Below, piece after piece: positions 1-11,785 of a DNA stretch of 64,000 nucleotides. The first letter of the stretch is position 1; each line of letters begins with the position of its first letter. The translations under genes were made by a program, and so were the position numbers. The stretch is from Terana coerulea (Eukaryota > Basidiomycota > Agaricomycetes > Polyporales > Phanerochaetaceae): assembly GCA_024811115.1 (NCBI GenBank), contig JAKOGH010000806.1, forward strand, positions 62,001 to 126,000, in the 5' to 3' direction. The notes under the pieces are model-generated. The model was not told the origin of the DNA, did no database searches, and saw only the letters and a list, made by a program, of their open reading frames with translations.

Positions 1-45
1 CCCTTCTGGCGGTTTCTTCGTCCGCGTCGTCCGAATCTTGGGCAT
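1..45 (-). CDS. BUD31: BUD31/G10 pre-mRNA splicing factor, N-terminal fragment
   Basis: Only the first 15 codons lie in the window; the gene continues off the left edge. They read MPKIRTTRTKKPPEG, the highly conserved start of the BUD31 (G10, Cwc14) family. BUD31 is a small zinc-binding component of the activated spliceosome. The ATG is at 43-45 on the minus strand in a CACCATG context. The call rests on this short but very conserved start; the zinc-binding part cannot be checked here. Confidence 0.75.
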   Translation of the reverse strand, partial: MPKIRTTRTKKPPEG

Positions 46-394
46 GGTGGTGGCGGATGAACAGGTCGTGCAAGCCAAGCGCCTGTGTGCCGGATGTGGT
101 AGCACTCGAGCACGTGATTTGCCTCATTGAAGACGCGCCTTTTGGGCGCCTAGAACGCGTTACTCCGTTCAAATTGGACAACCACCATCTTTTCCTCTCA
201 TTTCATACTCAGCGCATAACGAACTGTCGACCACTGGTTCCGTTTACATCTTGAAGAGACCATCTGCTTAATTTATTTGGCTTGTTTCCTTCTCTCCCTG
301 CTTTACCAAATCACGGAACTGCGCACTTCGGACACGTCAACGGCCACGACATTACGGCCGCCCACGTTCTGCCTCCTTCAGCTTATACGTCGAC
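46..394. promoter_or_regulatory. Divergent promoter, BUD31 / HVA22-like gene
   Basis: About 350 bp between two divergently transcribed start codons, so it should carry both promoters. No clear TATA box or known operator was recognised. A small open frame inside it has no recognisable content. Confidence 0.5.
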
Positions 395-2218
395 ATGGGC
401 CTGATCGTTCCCATCCTTCGGGTAGCTTATGTCTCCTTGAACGTGTATGACACTTTCAAAACTCTGAAACCACCGCCGGGATCTGCACGAAATGGCGGTC
501 AGCCAAGCGTCCGTGCGTCAAGCCAAAGGAAACGAATGATGAAAGGTTGCCTCGCAGTTTGGATGGTTTGGGTGAGTAGATTCAACATCCATAGTAGTCA
601 CAGCTAATTGAGGTATATACAGTGTTGTTACGCTGCTTACGAACGCAGTCTGGACGGAGTCGTCGGTATCTTCATTCCATTCTACAGCGAAATCAAGGCT
701 CTGGTGATTCTATTTTTCCTGTTGACCCGCGCAAGAGTACGTATTCATCCCCAAAAACGCCTTTTTGATCTCATGGTCGTCGCAGGGGCTGAACCAATAT
801 ACCTCCACATCCTGAGACCATTGGTGAAACCCTACACTGCGACTCTCGATGCTGCCCTCGAGTTCATCCAGCAATTCGGTGACCTTGCCCTACTCTTGTG
901 CTCCATTCCCGTTCAACTTGTTACGTCCTTCTATCATCGATGGATATCCCGCAAGGAACCCGCCGCTCCCGTCGAAGCCTCTTCCGAGAGTCACGAGACC
1001 AGACCGGAAGCTGCTCAGCGTCCTTCTGACTTTGGTGCTACTCGTACAAGGAGGAATCAGCTACACAACGCACATTTAAAAGCGGCCTCCTCATCCACTC
1101 AGCCAAGCGCATCCGAGACTGCAAAGGCTGCTCCTCAAGTCTGGCGTCCACCGCTTTCGGCTTACGACGATTCGCCGCCTACTGTTCCTCGTGGCCTCCC
1201 CACTCCTCCTTCAGAAGACCAGCTACCTCTTCCGAGACGCCAACCAGCCGACGAATGGAACCAATATGAAGCTTTCCCTGCTGCGTATCCCGCCACTCCG
1301 CAGTCCGCTACCTCCCGGCTATCGTCTGACTACCCTGCTCGAGCTCCGCTGCTGAGTGGCGGCTCAGAAGATCCCGGCGATGAGACGCACTATTACGATG
1401 CAGCCTCACAAGCCCACCAGGAGGGTTTTCAGTCGCTCCAGTCGTCACATGAGTCAACGAACCCCGACTCTGATGGCAACTGGAGCGAAGACAACGAACA
1501 TGGGGTTCACACAAACGATGAAATGTCGATGGAGGAAGACTACGAGGAGGAAGAAGACGATTTCAATGTCACTTTGCGCACGCCCTACCCCTTGTCCCGC
1601 ACTGTGAACGTGTCCGGCATGACTGCCGACTCGGTAGAGAGCCAGTCCAACGTCTCCACGTCTCTAGACACCGCCGACGGCGATTCGCCATTTCAGACGA
1701 GGACGAACTCGCAGGCATCCGGCCAAGACCTGTCGGATCCGGAATCACCCTCTGCTGGCAGGAAGCGGCGTCTTCCTGTCTCTTCTGGCACCATCCGCGT
1801 CACGCGCCCTGTCCTAACAGAGCGTGCCAGCACGCAGGAGACCATCCGTGTCAAAGCTCGACCTACCACCCGACCTGCGTTATCATCGAGAAACTTCACC
1901 AAGGGAGACGACTCGTCTGCAGATGAGGGCGAGAATAAAGGGAATGTCAGGGAGGAGGTCGTCAAGAAGCGGCGTATCGGGGTAAAAGTGACAGACCCCA
2001 ACGCTCCTGTGCGCAAACCTGTGCAGAGACCACTGGACAGTAAACCCGCTCCCCGAAAGGCACCTTCAGCTACGACTACAATTCCTCGTCCACCCGCGCG
2101 GACGGCTGCCACAAGACCAGTTGCAAAGACCGTCCCCGGCAAGGTAACTCTGACCAGACGGCCTCTTAAACCTGCCGACGATTCAACTCCTCGCCCTTCA
2201 TCACAAACCGCCGCTTGA
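395..2218 (+). CDS. TB2/DP1/HVA22 (Yop1/REEP) family membrane-shaping protein
   Basis: The N-terminal part carries the family signature: a first hydrophobic segment, then YAAYERSLDG, FIPFYSEIKALVILFFLL and a segment containing YLHILRPLVKPY. REEP/Yop1 proteins insert hairpins into the tubular endoplasmic reticulum and help shape it. Two introns are likely: 572-622 and, keeping frame, about 741-785. After roughly residue 170 the chain becomes a long Ser/Pro/Thr-rich disordered tail with an acidic patch (EEDYEEEEDD) and several basic runs. The tail makes it much longer than the roughly 180-residue yeast Yop1, which is common in basidiomycete members. Family call is firm; the exact partner role is inferred. 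Confidence 0.85.
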
Positions 2219-2537
2219 ATCCTCGTTTACCGTCAGATTTTCCGTTATAGACGTTCGCATCGTTGCACGTTCGACTGTGTCTAGTTATACACACGCACAC
2301 TTTCTATCTGCTCAATGTATTATACCGCACGAGCTCCAATGACCAATATATAAGCACTCGTATTTATTCTGGCATCTCAAGATACACAGACCGTTGAACA
2401 TGACAGCTTCGCCATTGGGTGGATGCGATCTTTCCTAACTGCCTTCCTAAACGGTCGCCTCGGTAATTGCCGTCCCCGCTTTCGCCCTACTCACCGCTTG
2501 CCGTCCACGCTCAACTCGAACCCGAAATCCTGCCAAC
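2219..2537. other. Intergenic, HVA22-like 3' end to NDUFA1 promoter
   Basis: Short intergenic stretch between two plus-strand genes. It should hold the 3' UTR of the first and the promoter of the second. A pyrimidine-rich run precedes the NDUFA1 ATG. Nothing else was recognised. Confidence 0.4.
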
Positions 2538-2962
2538 ATGCCCGTGCCATGGGAGGCTCTCATTCCGTTTGGTAAGCTGTACGGCGTATTTATGAACTTG
2601 TTGCTGAGCCTTCTACTCTATTAGGCCTGGTGACGACTATGTTCGCGGCCGCGGGCACGCTGCTGAACGTCTCTAAGAGGGCTCAGAACCTCGGGAAGGT
2701 ATGCATTTGCAATTTAATATTTTCTGCAGCCTCATTTACTTCTTGCGACAGCCTGTTAGATACCATATTGACGCTTGGGACGATATGATGATGGGGAGGG
2801 ACAAGCGGTTGACTGGACACGAGCGGGGGCAGAAGGTGCGTGTCACGCTTAGAACTCTCATGACCTGCTACTAATATTTATCACTTACAGGACGACCCGA
2901 TAGCCCCCGAAGCGTTCCAAACCAATAGTTCGTGGTACACAGAGAAGGTCAACCGCGCATAG
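2538..2962 (+). CDS. NADH:ubiquinone oxidoreductase subunit NDUFA1 (MWFE)
   Basis: Four short exons (2538-2571, 2625-2698, 2752-2835, 2891-2962) give a protein of about 87 residues. It starts MPVPWEALIPFG, follows with one transmembrane helix (TTMFAAAGTLLNVSKR) and a charged tail containing DAWDDMMMGRDKRLTG, the pattern of the MWFE accessory subunit of complex I. It sits in the mitochondrial inner membrane and is needed for assembly of the membrane arm. All splice junctions keep frame with GT-AG ends. The gene is too fragmented for simple open-frame scans and is easy to miss. Confidence 0.88.
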
Positions 2963-3067
2963 ATTGTCCTACACTGCTGTCTCGATTCCAACCTCATCTT
3001 GCGCGGAACCATCACTGCTTGGACATCGTCTGGTGTGAAATCCAGTGTGTTTCATAAGAAGAGCGAC

Positions 3068-4549
3068 CTATCTGCGCATATGATCCACAATCCAAAGCCA
3101 GACGTCTCGTTCTATGCTGTCTACCTGCAGGTCTAGCGCTCCTTCATCGACAAACGCGTATCTCTGTCCCGCAAGCCCAGACACAACACCCTTCAGCCTC
3201 GTCTTGATACTCCTCTCGGCAGAATCCGTCTCCACCGTGCAGTCCAACATAACCCCGTGCTTCGCGTGAAGTCTGGCATTCTAAGGCGCATGAGCATGAA
3301 TGACGACGCATCAGCGACATTTGAAATCAGCATACCACGGTTCCCCAGCTAAAGGAGTTGTTGATGGTATACGTGAATTCCGGTGTCTGACCAAAAGCCC
3401 AATCCCAACGCTGCAAACCATAAGCGACTACACCGATGCCCGCAACGGACGCATTAACTCACAGGTAACTCTTCCATCCCTGCCTTGATGTAAGGGATGG
3501 ATTGGTTGTCTTCAGTATCCTCAACTTCGCAGACCTGACAAAAGTTTATGAGACCACTGTTTCCGAAACCAGATACTCGATACACTAACCTCTTCGTGAA
3601 TGCTGTATTCATGTCTGAAGGCATCTACCACTGCTTCGACGAAAGCTTTATGGCTGACTTGCGGGTTGTATTGTCGCAGATTGCGCACTGGCGAGCGAAC
3701 AGAAGTCACGCCTTTCGTCTCCAGGGTCGGCTACATCTTACAGTCAATCAAGCTGAATGTAGCTAGTGTTATGTGCGCGTACCTTGTTGACTCGTAGAAG
3801 GTTTCCCAAAGACTCCAGTTGTGTCGATATGAGCATCGTACCGTGGTGATAGGCTCGGTTATTCACGATCTTGTACGCCGAACCTGAGACGTATTGACGC
3901 GACACCTGGTTAGACTTCTGCATATAGCACTGTAATGCAGCTCGAGAACTTATCTTATCCGTCCCAACACATATGTCGTTTCGGTCGTTCAAGTTGGCAT
4001 CCACCCCAAGAGATTGGACCGCGCGTAGAACGACCTTGCCAGTCTCATTCCTGTCAAATGACGAACGAGGAAGATGAATGGAAAAGTTGGTATTTCCTAA
4101 GTCCTGGTTGACAGAGCCCGCGATATCAGAGTTCTGACGTTCTACGCAGGAGCAGGGCACGTACGTGGTATACTGTACCACCTCCGCTGCGCCTCCGAAT
4201 CCACGGAGTCCCAGTAGCTTCGGCTACGGCAAGGTTGACCTCTTTCCAAGGATTCTGGTTGCGCCCAATGACGACACAAGGGTCATCCCTGTACAGCAGC
4301 AAAAGCGGCTCCTTCGGCGATTTATGTCTAAACAGCCTAGCTTGAACTATATGAGTATTATCGCAGCAGTGAGACCAGGAGAACGAACCAGTCCTCTAGC
4401 GAGAGGTTGAAGTACGGGTTGGTCGAATTCGACACATATATGGCTCGGTTTGGACTCAGATTCTTCGCGCCGGATGCTGATAATAACCGTATGTTCGTGC
4501 ACTGGGAAGCACGTCTGCTCGCATGCTGCCGTGAGCTTTGCAGGAGCAT
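3068..4549 (-). CDS. Mitochondrial lipoate-protein ligase A / lipoyltransferase
   Basis: Multi-exon gene with an Arg/Ser-rich presequence-like start. It then shows the lipoate ligase landmarks in order: a YVSNSTNPYFNLSLEDW segment, DDPCVVIGRNQNPW, RRRSGGGTVYH (the RRxSGGGxV substrate-binding motif), NFSIHLPR, and SGSAYKI with its conserved lysine followed by YHHGTMLI. These proteins attach or transfer lipoyl groups to the E2 and H subunits of mitochondrial dehydrogenases (yeast Aim22/Lip3, human LIPT1). The C-terminal exon ends IVDHMRR. The final part diverges more, and several introns were placed only approximately. Whether it acts as ligase or as transferase cannot be settled from the sequence. 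Confidence 0.87.
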
Positions 4550-4726
4550 GCGGTTGACGAAAGAGTTAGTAGGTTGCGGGCGCTCCGACGGAAGTTGTGC
4601 TTGCTCCGTGAGATTTGAACTATCGGAGATGTATACCCAATTGGAAGGGTGTCAGAATTATGGCCGTTGAGAGCTACTCATAGTGTTATACATATAATGG
4701 CAGAAAAAGGACATAAATGAACCAAG

Positions 4727-5968
4727 CTAGTCATCATCAGATACGTCCGTCAAATCGCTGAGGTCAGATTCACTCGCTTCGCCCTCTTCAAGCTCCTCAT
4801 CCCGAACCTTCTTCTTAGCCAGAGGTTTCATCTCCTCAGGCTCCTCTGCCAGCTCGCCCATCTCGATATCATCCGCTTCCCCTTCCTCTTGCTCCTCTAC
4901 GGGGTCGGACGACGGCAGCGGTGTCAGTACGCTGTGTGGGGGAGATGCCACATGTGAGCTCGAACTCGGGACAAACGGTGTTGCTACTGGGTTCAAGTTC
5001 CTCGACAACGGCGCCTCAGTTGCCGCACCTTCAGTCGATTGGCTACTCTCGTGGATCTCTCCCGACTCTGCTCTTGTGCCAGCTTCCATATCTACATCGT
5101 CGCCTTCGCCGGGTTGCGACTCCGGGCCTGGCGAGCCATCGCCCGACGGGTCAGTGTTTTCGATGTCTTGCTTGCCCATGCGCCGCAGGTCTTGTATGTT
5201 GGATATGACAACGTCGAGGGCGGACTGTTGTGCCTGGAGAATGCGCGTCTGGTCTTCTTGCTCCGAGCGAATGGCAACCATGTCACTCTCTAGGGACTCG
5301 ATAGACCTAAAAGGAAGATTAGCATACAGAGGCAACATACAATTAATAGACGAACTGTTCAAGTTCCTCTCTGCTTGGAAGCGCGTTGACCTTCTCAGCG
5401 ATCACGTCGTATTCCATCTTTCGCCTTCTTTGAACCTGAGCATGTTCCAAGGTCTGCTTCAGCTCTTCAATTTGGTCCCGCAGCCTGATATGTTCATTTT
5501 CTACTATTCGGTCAGTTATTTTGCCGTTAAAGAAAGACAAGCCGCAGCTCACCGATCCGCTCCTTCTCCCGTTGGTACTCCTCAACTTGCCTCGCTTCCG
5601 CCTCGCACACCATGAGACTCTTCTTAAGAGACAAATGAAAAGACGCAAGTTCCACCAAGAATGCTTCACGAGCATCGGTTGCGGAGGTTTTGACGGCAGC
5701 GGGTGGAGGTACGAGAGGGTCGTACGCCACGGAAGTATAGTTGTGAAACTTCTTCGTAACTCTGCGTAACGCCTTCTCGTCATTGGTTATTCGAGTGTGA
5801 ATGATACTATCTTAATAGATTATGGAATCGCATAGGGATGAGTTCAGTCACACAGCATACATAGTCCTGGTGGTACTTGCCTTCTTGCTGTACGGTCATC
5901 GCGGGGATAACTATTGGCTTTTGTGGGCTTGCGCTGCCCTGGGAGGCCACATCTGCAATAGCGGCCAT
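4727..5968 (-). CDS. THO complex subunit 7 (THOC7-like)
   Basis: Starts MAAIADVASQGSASP at 5968. Contains DEKALRRVTKKFHNY, then a coiled-coil region with KMEYDVIAEKVNALPSREEL, which matches the THOC7 motif (EYDALAK-I---P-R-E). The THO/TREX complex couples transcription to mRNA export in the nucleus. The last third is a low-complexity acidic and Ser/Pro-rich tail ending SDLSDLTDVSDDD, typical of fungal members. Four or five exons with short introns. The start was chosen as the first real ATG upstream of the conserved region; a longer open frame upstream has none. Confidence 0.82.
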
Positions 5969-6434
5969 ACTATAAGGACGGGGATGTAGCGAGCTTTGTG
6001 ATAGAAGGACGGCAGGAGTTGCTGTTGAGGTTAACCGCAAGGACTGCAGGCTGGACCTTCGGATGATTGGACCTTGTACCCTTGGCGCCTAAAGCACCGA
6101 CATCCGCATATGGCAAGTAAGAAAAGTCACAGTTGCGAAGCGAGGTAGTCCGTGAGTTTATATATAATATGGGCATGGCCGCCTCATTGTGAAAGGCTCT
6201 GAACTTGAAAAGAGAGAAAGAGTGCTAGACGTCTTCGAGTGCCGTATTTATGAACGTTTTACAAACTGTATCGACCTTGCGCTTAGCTAATAATATCTGT
6301 TGAGAACGGGTGTATTCTTGGAGCGTCTCTGCGGGTACATGTGACTTAATGTTGTTACAGGATTAGTTTACGATGGGTTGAGGATTAGGACGGCTGCGAG
6401 CATGCAACCAGCTTCAATAAGTGCGAGCGACACG
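5969..6434. other. Intergenic, P450 3' end to THOC7 promoter
   Basis: Both flanking genes run on the minus strand, so this is the P450 3' untranslated region and the THOC7 promoter. No RNA gene, repeat or motif was recognised. Confidence 0.4.
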
Positions 6435-8462
6435 CTATGGGCTGAGAATCAAAGCCTCTGCTTTCTTTGAACGAGGTGTAATCGAACATCTGAAGGGTAA
6501 AGGGTGCCTGTGAATGGATTATGAGTGATCCACACCAGCGCGAGTGCCGCGAGACACCTACGTTATAGTGCCCGTCGCGTATTCAGCATCAGGTGTCACT
6601 TCTACACCGTTCTCGACTACCTTCGAGACGTCGAACACCGCGAGCGTCATTGCAACAGAAAGGAAGAGCGAGAGCTCAGCCAAGTTAAGCCCGGGGCAGA
6701 TCCTGCGCATTTAATCATGAGGATGCACCAATTTGGCTGAAGCAATCCGTAAAGGCTTACCGTCGCCCGAACCCGAAGGCCGCGCACCGGGGGTCCTGCT
6801 CCGGCGCACTGGCACCGTCTTCCAAGAACCGCTCAGGTTTGAAGTCCATCGGCTCATAATACACCTCAGGGTCGTGAAGAATTTGCCTGGACGGCGCGCA
6901 TGTTAACACCCGCGGGCCGCCGCTCGGGGATCGGATATGACTAACCATATATTCGCAATGAAGACAGAGCCTTTTGGCAGGAAGTAGCCGCGGTAGGTGA
7001 GGTCTTCCGTGGAGCAGTGTGGCATGCCTGCAGTAACGTGGCGGGCAGTCAATTTGTGTGCGAACGAGGCCGGGAGAATAGATGTCGCAGGCGTGCTTAC
7101 CGAGAGGCCCGACGGGGTTCCAGCGGAGGACTTCGGAGCAGAGGGCTTTCACATACGGCAGCTGGTCACGGTCTGCAATCGCGGGCAGCCTGGAGTTCCC
7201 GACCACGCGATCGATTTCTTCCTGTGCTTTCTTCTGAGCATCGGGGTAAAGGGTCATGGCCAGAAAGAAGGTGTGAATGGCGGACACTGTCTGGGAACGA
7301 AGTGTGTTAGGAGCGATGAATGAGCCATTAACATCGACTTCTTACTGACCGTATCGGCGCCGCCTGAATACAATGAGGCGGCGGCCATCTGTAGATGATA
7401 TTGTTGCTCCGGCGTGACCGCTTGCGCCAAGTTCTCGCTGACCATGTTACCCACGCCGCCTCCTGAGTTCTATCGGCGGGCCAATAAGCGAAAGACAGTT
7501 TGTGCCAAATAACACTCACGGCTTCCTTCTTGGCCATCTCGAACGGCATGATGGACATGCCCTCTACTTCCGCGCGCCACCTGCGTGCCTTCTGCATCCA
7601 AGAGGTGCCAGGGAACCACGTTGGTAGCCGCCGCACTTCGGTTTAGGTTAAGTTAGCGTTTGTGGATGCTACCTCGGTGCAAACTTACATGTAGGAATGA
7701 CGTCGACTAGAAATGAACCCGGGGTGGAGGTGGCGACAAGCCCCTCAATGGCTCGGTCAACCAGGTCAACGAGCTCATCTGCGCCGTCTTTAACCTGATA
7801 TCCGTACGCCATCCGCAAAATGATTGCGCCCGCTGTCCTAAATCAAGAGATCAGCATCGGCTCCACTACCGAGGGGGTCAGCGACATACTTCCGGATATG
7901 GTCGACAAAGCCCTCAGGGTGCCGCAGCAGACGTGCGAGGAATGCCTGGGTTTCTGTCTCCAGCAGATCGCGCCAGCGGTCCATCTTGTCCAGTTGTCCG
8001 CGGCTGCCGAGATACTGGTGCAGATGTCGGCGGATGTCCCGAAAGCGGCTTCCGTACGGCGAAAGAACGAGAGTTTGGTTCCACCCACAGAGCTCGCCCG
8101 CCATAGGCATGACGGGGCGGTCAGAGAGCGTGGCGCTCTTCTTCTCAAAGAGGTCTACGGCAGCGTCGAGAGAGTTGAGAATGACCCAGCGTTGACCGCA
8201 GACGTCCGCGGACGATATATCTCCTGAATGTCGAGAGACGTCAGATGCAATGTGGCGAACGGTCAAAAGGCGACCTACCCCAGCGATGTTTCCATTGAGC
8301 AAATGTTCGCCACTGGTATGTGGACGGCATGTCGAGTAAGTTACCTATTATCGGTAGAGGTATGGGACCCGGGGGTAGCGGTTTGTCTGACTTCCTTGAC
8401 AGTAGGTGCCTGACAAGAAAGACAACGACAGCGCATAGAAAGACATTGACAAGCGTGGGCAT
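6435..8462 (-). CDS. Cytochrome P450 monooxygenase (microsomal, fungal class)
   Basis: N-terminal membrane anchor (MPTLVNVFLCAVVVFLV) is followed by the proline-rich hinge PLPPGPIPLPIIGNL. Further on are the I-helix GGADT motif with a split exon, the K-helix EVLRW (ExxR), the PERF motif (FKPERFLEDG) and the heme loop FGFGRRICPG, which is formed across an intron and contains the axial cysteine. The C-terminus ends with the common TPRSKKAEALI pattern. All landmarks are intact, so it should be active with a P450 reductase at the ER. The substrate cannot be predicted. It is divergent from an SDR gene, a pairing that suggests shared oxidative metabolism but does not prove it. Many introns; boundaries are approximate. 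Confidence 0.9.
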
Positions 8463-9130
8463 GTCTTCTGGAGAGCGAGAGACGTGAGTTGAGGGTGGGG
8501 TTGGAGGAGGTGATTGTAAGTGTATGATGAGGCACACCTGGTCATTTATACACTTGATGTCATTTCAATTACTCGATATGTTTGCACCATCGGGGTGTTC
8601 ACTTGGATCCGGTTAGGCCGCAGGATAGGATTTGTAGCGGGGCATGGTTTCTCGCAACCCTTCCACAGAGGACTCAGAAAGAAGTAGGTCGATTCGGGCT
8701 GGGTGTCATTCAACGCCTCAGGCGCGTTCGTCCCGATGGTATCTTGTCACGAGGAGCTGGGGTACTAGTGCTCGGAGAATCGAGTACGACCGTCCTCGGA
8801 AAGCCACCAGCGGTCTGTGGCGTGACACGCCAGCCACCGTCTCGAGCATGGATGCCTCATGGCCGAGGGCTAGGGCGGAAAGGGTGCTGGTCCTGCCAGG
8901 CCGTCTGGAGAGAAAGCCTGTCCCGAAGCTGAAATAAAACAGAGTTCGTCGAAGCAGGACGGATGCCCGATTGGGAGGCGCGGGAGATGCCGGTGACTCC
9001 GTATAAATGGGCTGGGCGCAAAGCGGCTGCTTATCTCGGGGAGAGCCCGCTCGAAGGCCAAGGGCTGCAGGTCCTCGAGCTCGTCCTTCGTTTCAACCGC
9101 CACCATCCATCTGCGCTCGGGGAGTTGACC
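8463..9130. promoter_or_regulatory. Shared divergent promoter, P450 / SDR
   Basis: 668 bp between the P450 start (minus) and the SDR start (plus). A TATA-like stretch lies about 80 bp upstream of the P450 ATG near 8545-8555. Open frames inside show no recognisable protein. The arrangement allows co-regulation of the two oxidoreductases. Confidence 0.5.
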
Positions 9131-10502
9131 ATGCCCGGACGTCTCCAACACAAGGTATCCTCGCGTCTACGTCTGCAGGGGGCGCACACGCTGACAGCTT
9201 CTCAGTCTGCCTTGATCACAGGTGCCGGCTCGTACGCGTCTCCCCCTTCGCCTACTCACCCATTGCACGCGAATTTACGCTCTGGATGATCCAGGGGAAT
9301 CGGCCTCGAGTCCTCGCTTTTGTTCGCCCAGGAGGGCGCCAACGTGCTGCTCGTAGACGTCAACATCGACGCCGCCGAGAAAGCAGCGAAGCTCGTATCG
9401 GACAGGTATCCCAACGTCAAGGCCGCCGCAGTCAAGGCCGATGTGAGCAAGGAGGACGATATCAAGGCGGCCGTCGATAAGGCCATCGAACTCTTCGGCC
9501 GACTGGACGTCATGGTCTGTGACGCCTCTCCTAAATCCGGCCATCGCAGTGCTTACATGCACATTTAATTTCCAGTTCAACAACGCAGGTATCATGCACC
9601 CAGCTGACGATAATGCACTGAATACAGAAGAGCGTATCTGGGATCTCACCATGGCGATTAATCTCAAGGGCGTCTGGTGGGGCTGCAAGTACGCGATCCT
9701 GGCCATGCGCAGTAACCCTACCGATGAGTCCAAGGGTCTTCGCACCGGCGGAAGCATCATCAACACCGCTAGCTTCGTCGCAATTATGGGTGCTGCCACC
9801 CCTCAGCTTGCCTGTAAGTTCAGCCCCTGTGTTCCTGGGCTTCCGTTCCTCGAATGATCACGTTTGTCGTCTTAGACACCGCGTCCAAGGTATGTTTGAC
9901 CGCATGAATGTTTGGTCCTGCTTCGGTTTATCTGATTATTATCTGTAGGGAGCCGTTCTTGCTATGACTCCGTGAACTCGCCATGGTGCATGCGCGCGAA
10001 GGCATCCGTCTCAACTCTATTTGCCCGTGCGTCCTCCTCTCATCGGGTACCCGACTGAATTACTGACAGCCGTGCACAGCGGACCGCTGAAGACCCGTGA
10101 GTCCTGCGCTCGGGCTCCCGCATTCAACCGAGGCTAAACATGCATGCATTCTCCCAGCTCTACTCATGGACTTCTTGAACACCGAGGAGAAACGCCAACG
10201 CCGGATGGTCCACCTTCCGATGGGCCGCTTCGGCGAAGCCATTGAGGTCGCCAAAGGTGCACTGTTCCGTGGGTTCTATTAACTTCTGCATGTGATTTCG
10301 GCGCGACTGACATGCCCGAACGAATAGTGGCGAGCGACGATAGTAGCTACATGACCGTAAGTCATCACGGACCTTCATCCAGACGGTGCTGATCACTGTG
10401 TTTTTCTAGGGCACTGACTTTAAGGTCGATGGCGGACTTTCCTCATGCTACGTGACGCCTTTGGGAGAGCCGGCCCTTTCTCCGCCCTCGAGCTTGGTCT
10501 AA
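9131..10502 (+). CDS. Short-chain dehydrogenase/reductase, with an apparent one-base frameshift
   Basis: Classical SDR of roughly 280 residues. It has the cofactor-binding TGAGSGIG, the FNNAG motif, the catalytic serine region GGSIINTASFVAIMG, and YTASK with the catalytic tyrosine and lysine. It ends with SSYMTGTDFKVDGG, the usual SDR C-terminal signature. About nine exons, mostly with clean GT-AG junctions. After YTASKGAVLAMT the frame hits TGA at 9973-9975. One extra C in the run at 9970-9971 explains this, because the next frame resumes with ELAMVHAREGIRLNS. This is either a sequencing indel or a recent inactivation. NAD(P)H preference and substrate are unknown. It is divergent from the P450. 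Confidence 0.85.
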
Positions 10503-10934
10503 ATGCTTCGCCTAGCGTTTAACTGAGACATTCCAGAGAGGCAGATGCACTTTGTGAGGTAAATAGACAAAGAACATTCAGGGGTGTGTGTGCTTCAACG
10601 ATAGACAGTTGGAAGGCATTATTGGCTCAAACAAATACATGTAATGTTACAAGAGAAACAAATAGAGAGAAATGTTCCGTATCATTGATTGAAACGCACT
10701 CCTAGATTCCAACATACAAGGCCATGTCACGGCTCGTCACTGAAGAATAGTGGAGGGTGGAACGAAGCATAAGTGACGGATGAAGCGTGGAGCCAAACGT
10801 TCATGAACCATTAGATACGGGTCAAGTGAAAGCTGCTGCCGACGGGTCCACAGGCAGACCGTGAGTACTCAGCTCCTAACCAGGGACGACGTCCGCAGTT
10901 GTATCGAAAGCGTGCCGTTTTGGCCAACGACTGC
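10503..10934. other. Convergent intergenic region, SDR / Mpo1-like
   Basis: Holds the 3' ends of two converging genes. Nothing beyond AT-richer untranslated sequence was recognised. Confidence 0.4.
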
Positions 10935-11785
10935 TTAAAGCTCCTTTTTCGATGGCTCGGCAGCGCGCTTCTGATCCCCTTCCGCTTTCCTGATCTTCGC
11001 AATCTCGACGCCGACGCCGTTCTGGATGTCGCGGTGCAGCTCAGGCTTGTACCCGAAGTTAAACAGGTGCTCGAGGTGGACAAAGAAGGGCGCGAGAACG
11101 AGGGCTGGTGGTCATGGGAAACGGCTATTAGTATGTAGAGTGACGTAAAGGCCGAGGCGGGCCTAGGATGTGCTTACCACCGAGGAGGTTGTTGAGTAGT
11201 GCGGGGGCGCGCTTTTCCGCCAGGCCGTGGCCCATGAACTGGGCGATCCAGGACATGAGCTGGAACGCGAAGCCAATCACCGCAGCGTTGGGACGGTGAC
11301 CGATTGAAATGGCCGACAGCAGCATGAGGGTGTACTGCGGCAGGTAGAGCAGCTGGTGTAGGCAACCAGTTCAAAACATGAGCGGAGTAGACGATGTGAA
11401 GTGGCACGTACTGCGGCGGTGGGTTCGAGCGAGAAGTAGTACAGCCAGTTGATAGCGGCGTAGATGGTAGCGATGTTCAGCTCGAACATGAGATGGTCAT
11501 TGAACTTGTAGGCGATGTGAGGGAACCAGCTAGGCAAAGGGAACGTCGTCTGGATGACCTCCCAAGACCTGCGGTACACCCGCCGCTCGTCGTATGCTTT
11601 GCGTTTGCTCAGCAATGTCCGTACTCACCACACAATAATTGGTACGAATACCATGTGAATTCGGACATTAGTGGGGTTGCTGTGGTATGCCCCATAGAAG
11701 ATGAGCTGCGAAGGGTTGTAAGTGGAGCCCTGAGCCAAATGTGCGCGTAACGCACCTGTTTGCGAGTGTCGAAGAGTCCTGGCAT
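10935..11785 (-). CDS. Mpo1-like (DUF962, YGL010w family) 2-hydroxy fatty acid dioxygenase
   Basis: Starts MPGLFDTRKQ. The next exon begins LIFYGAYHSNPTNVRIHMVFVP, the family hallmark with its conserved histidines (YH-N--N--IH). Several membrane segments follow, including QYTLMLLSAISIGH and FQLMSWIAQFMGHGLAEKR, which holds the second HG-E-R histidine motif. The yeast member Mpo1 is an Fe(II)-dependent dioxygenase of the ER that degrades 2-hydroxy fatty acids in phytosphingosine breakdown. The C-terminus is charged and ends SKKEL. The histidines expected to bind iron are present. The function is transferred from the family. Confidence 0.85.

Noticed and set aside
1693..2142. 149-codon open frame antisense to the HVA22-like tail
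   Set aside because: Opposite strand of a disordered Ser/Pro-rich region; no motif.
8582..8937. Overlapping plus-strand open frames in the P450-SDR promoter
   Set aside because: No recognisable protein, composition like non-coding GC-rich sequence.
9275..9799. Long open frame antisense to the SDR gene
   Set aside because: Shadow of a GC-rich coding region; the plus strand has the SDR motifs and splice sites.
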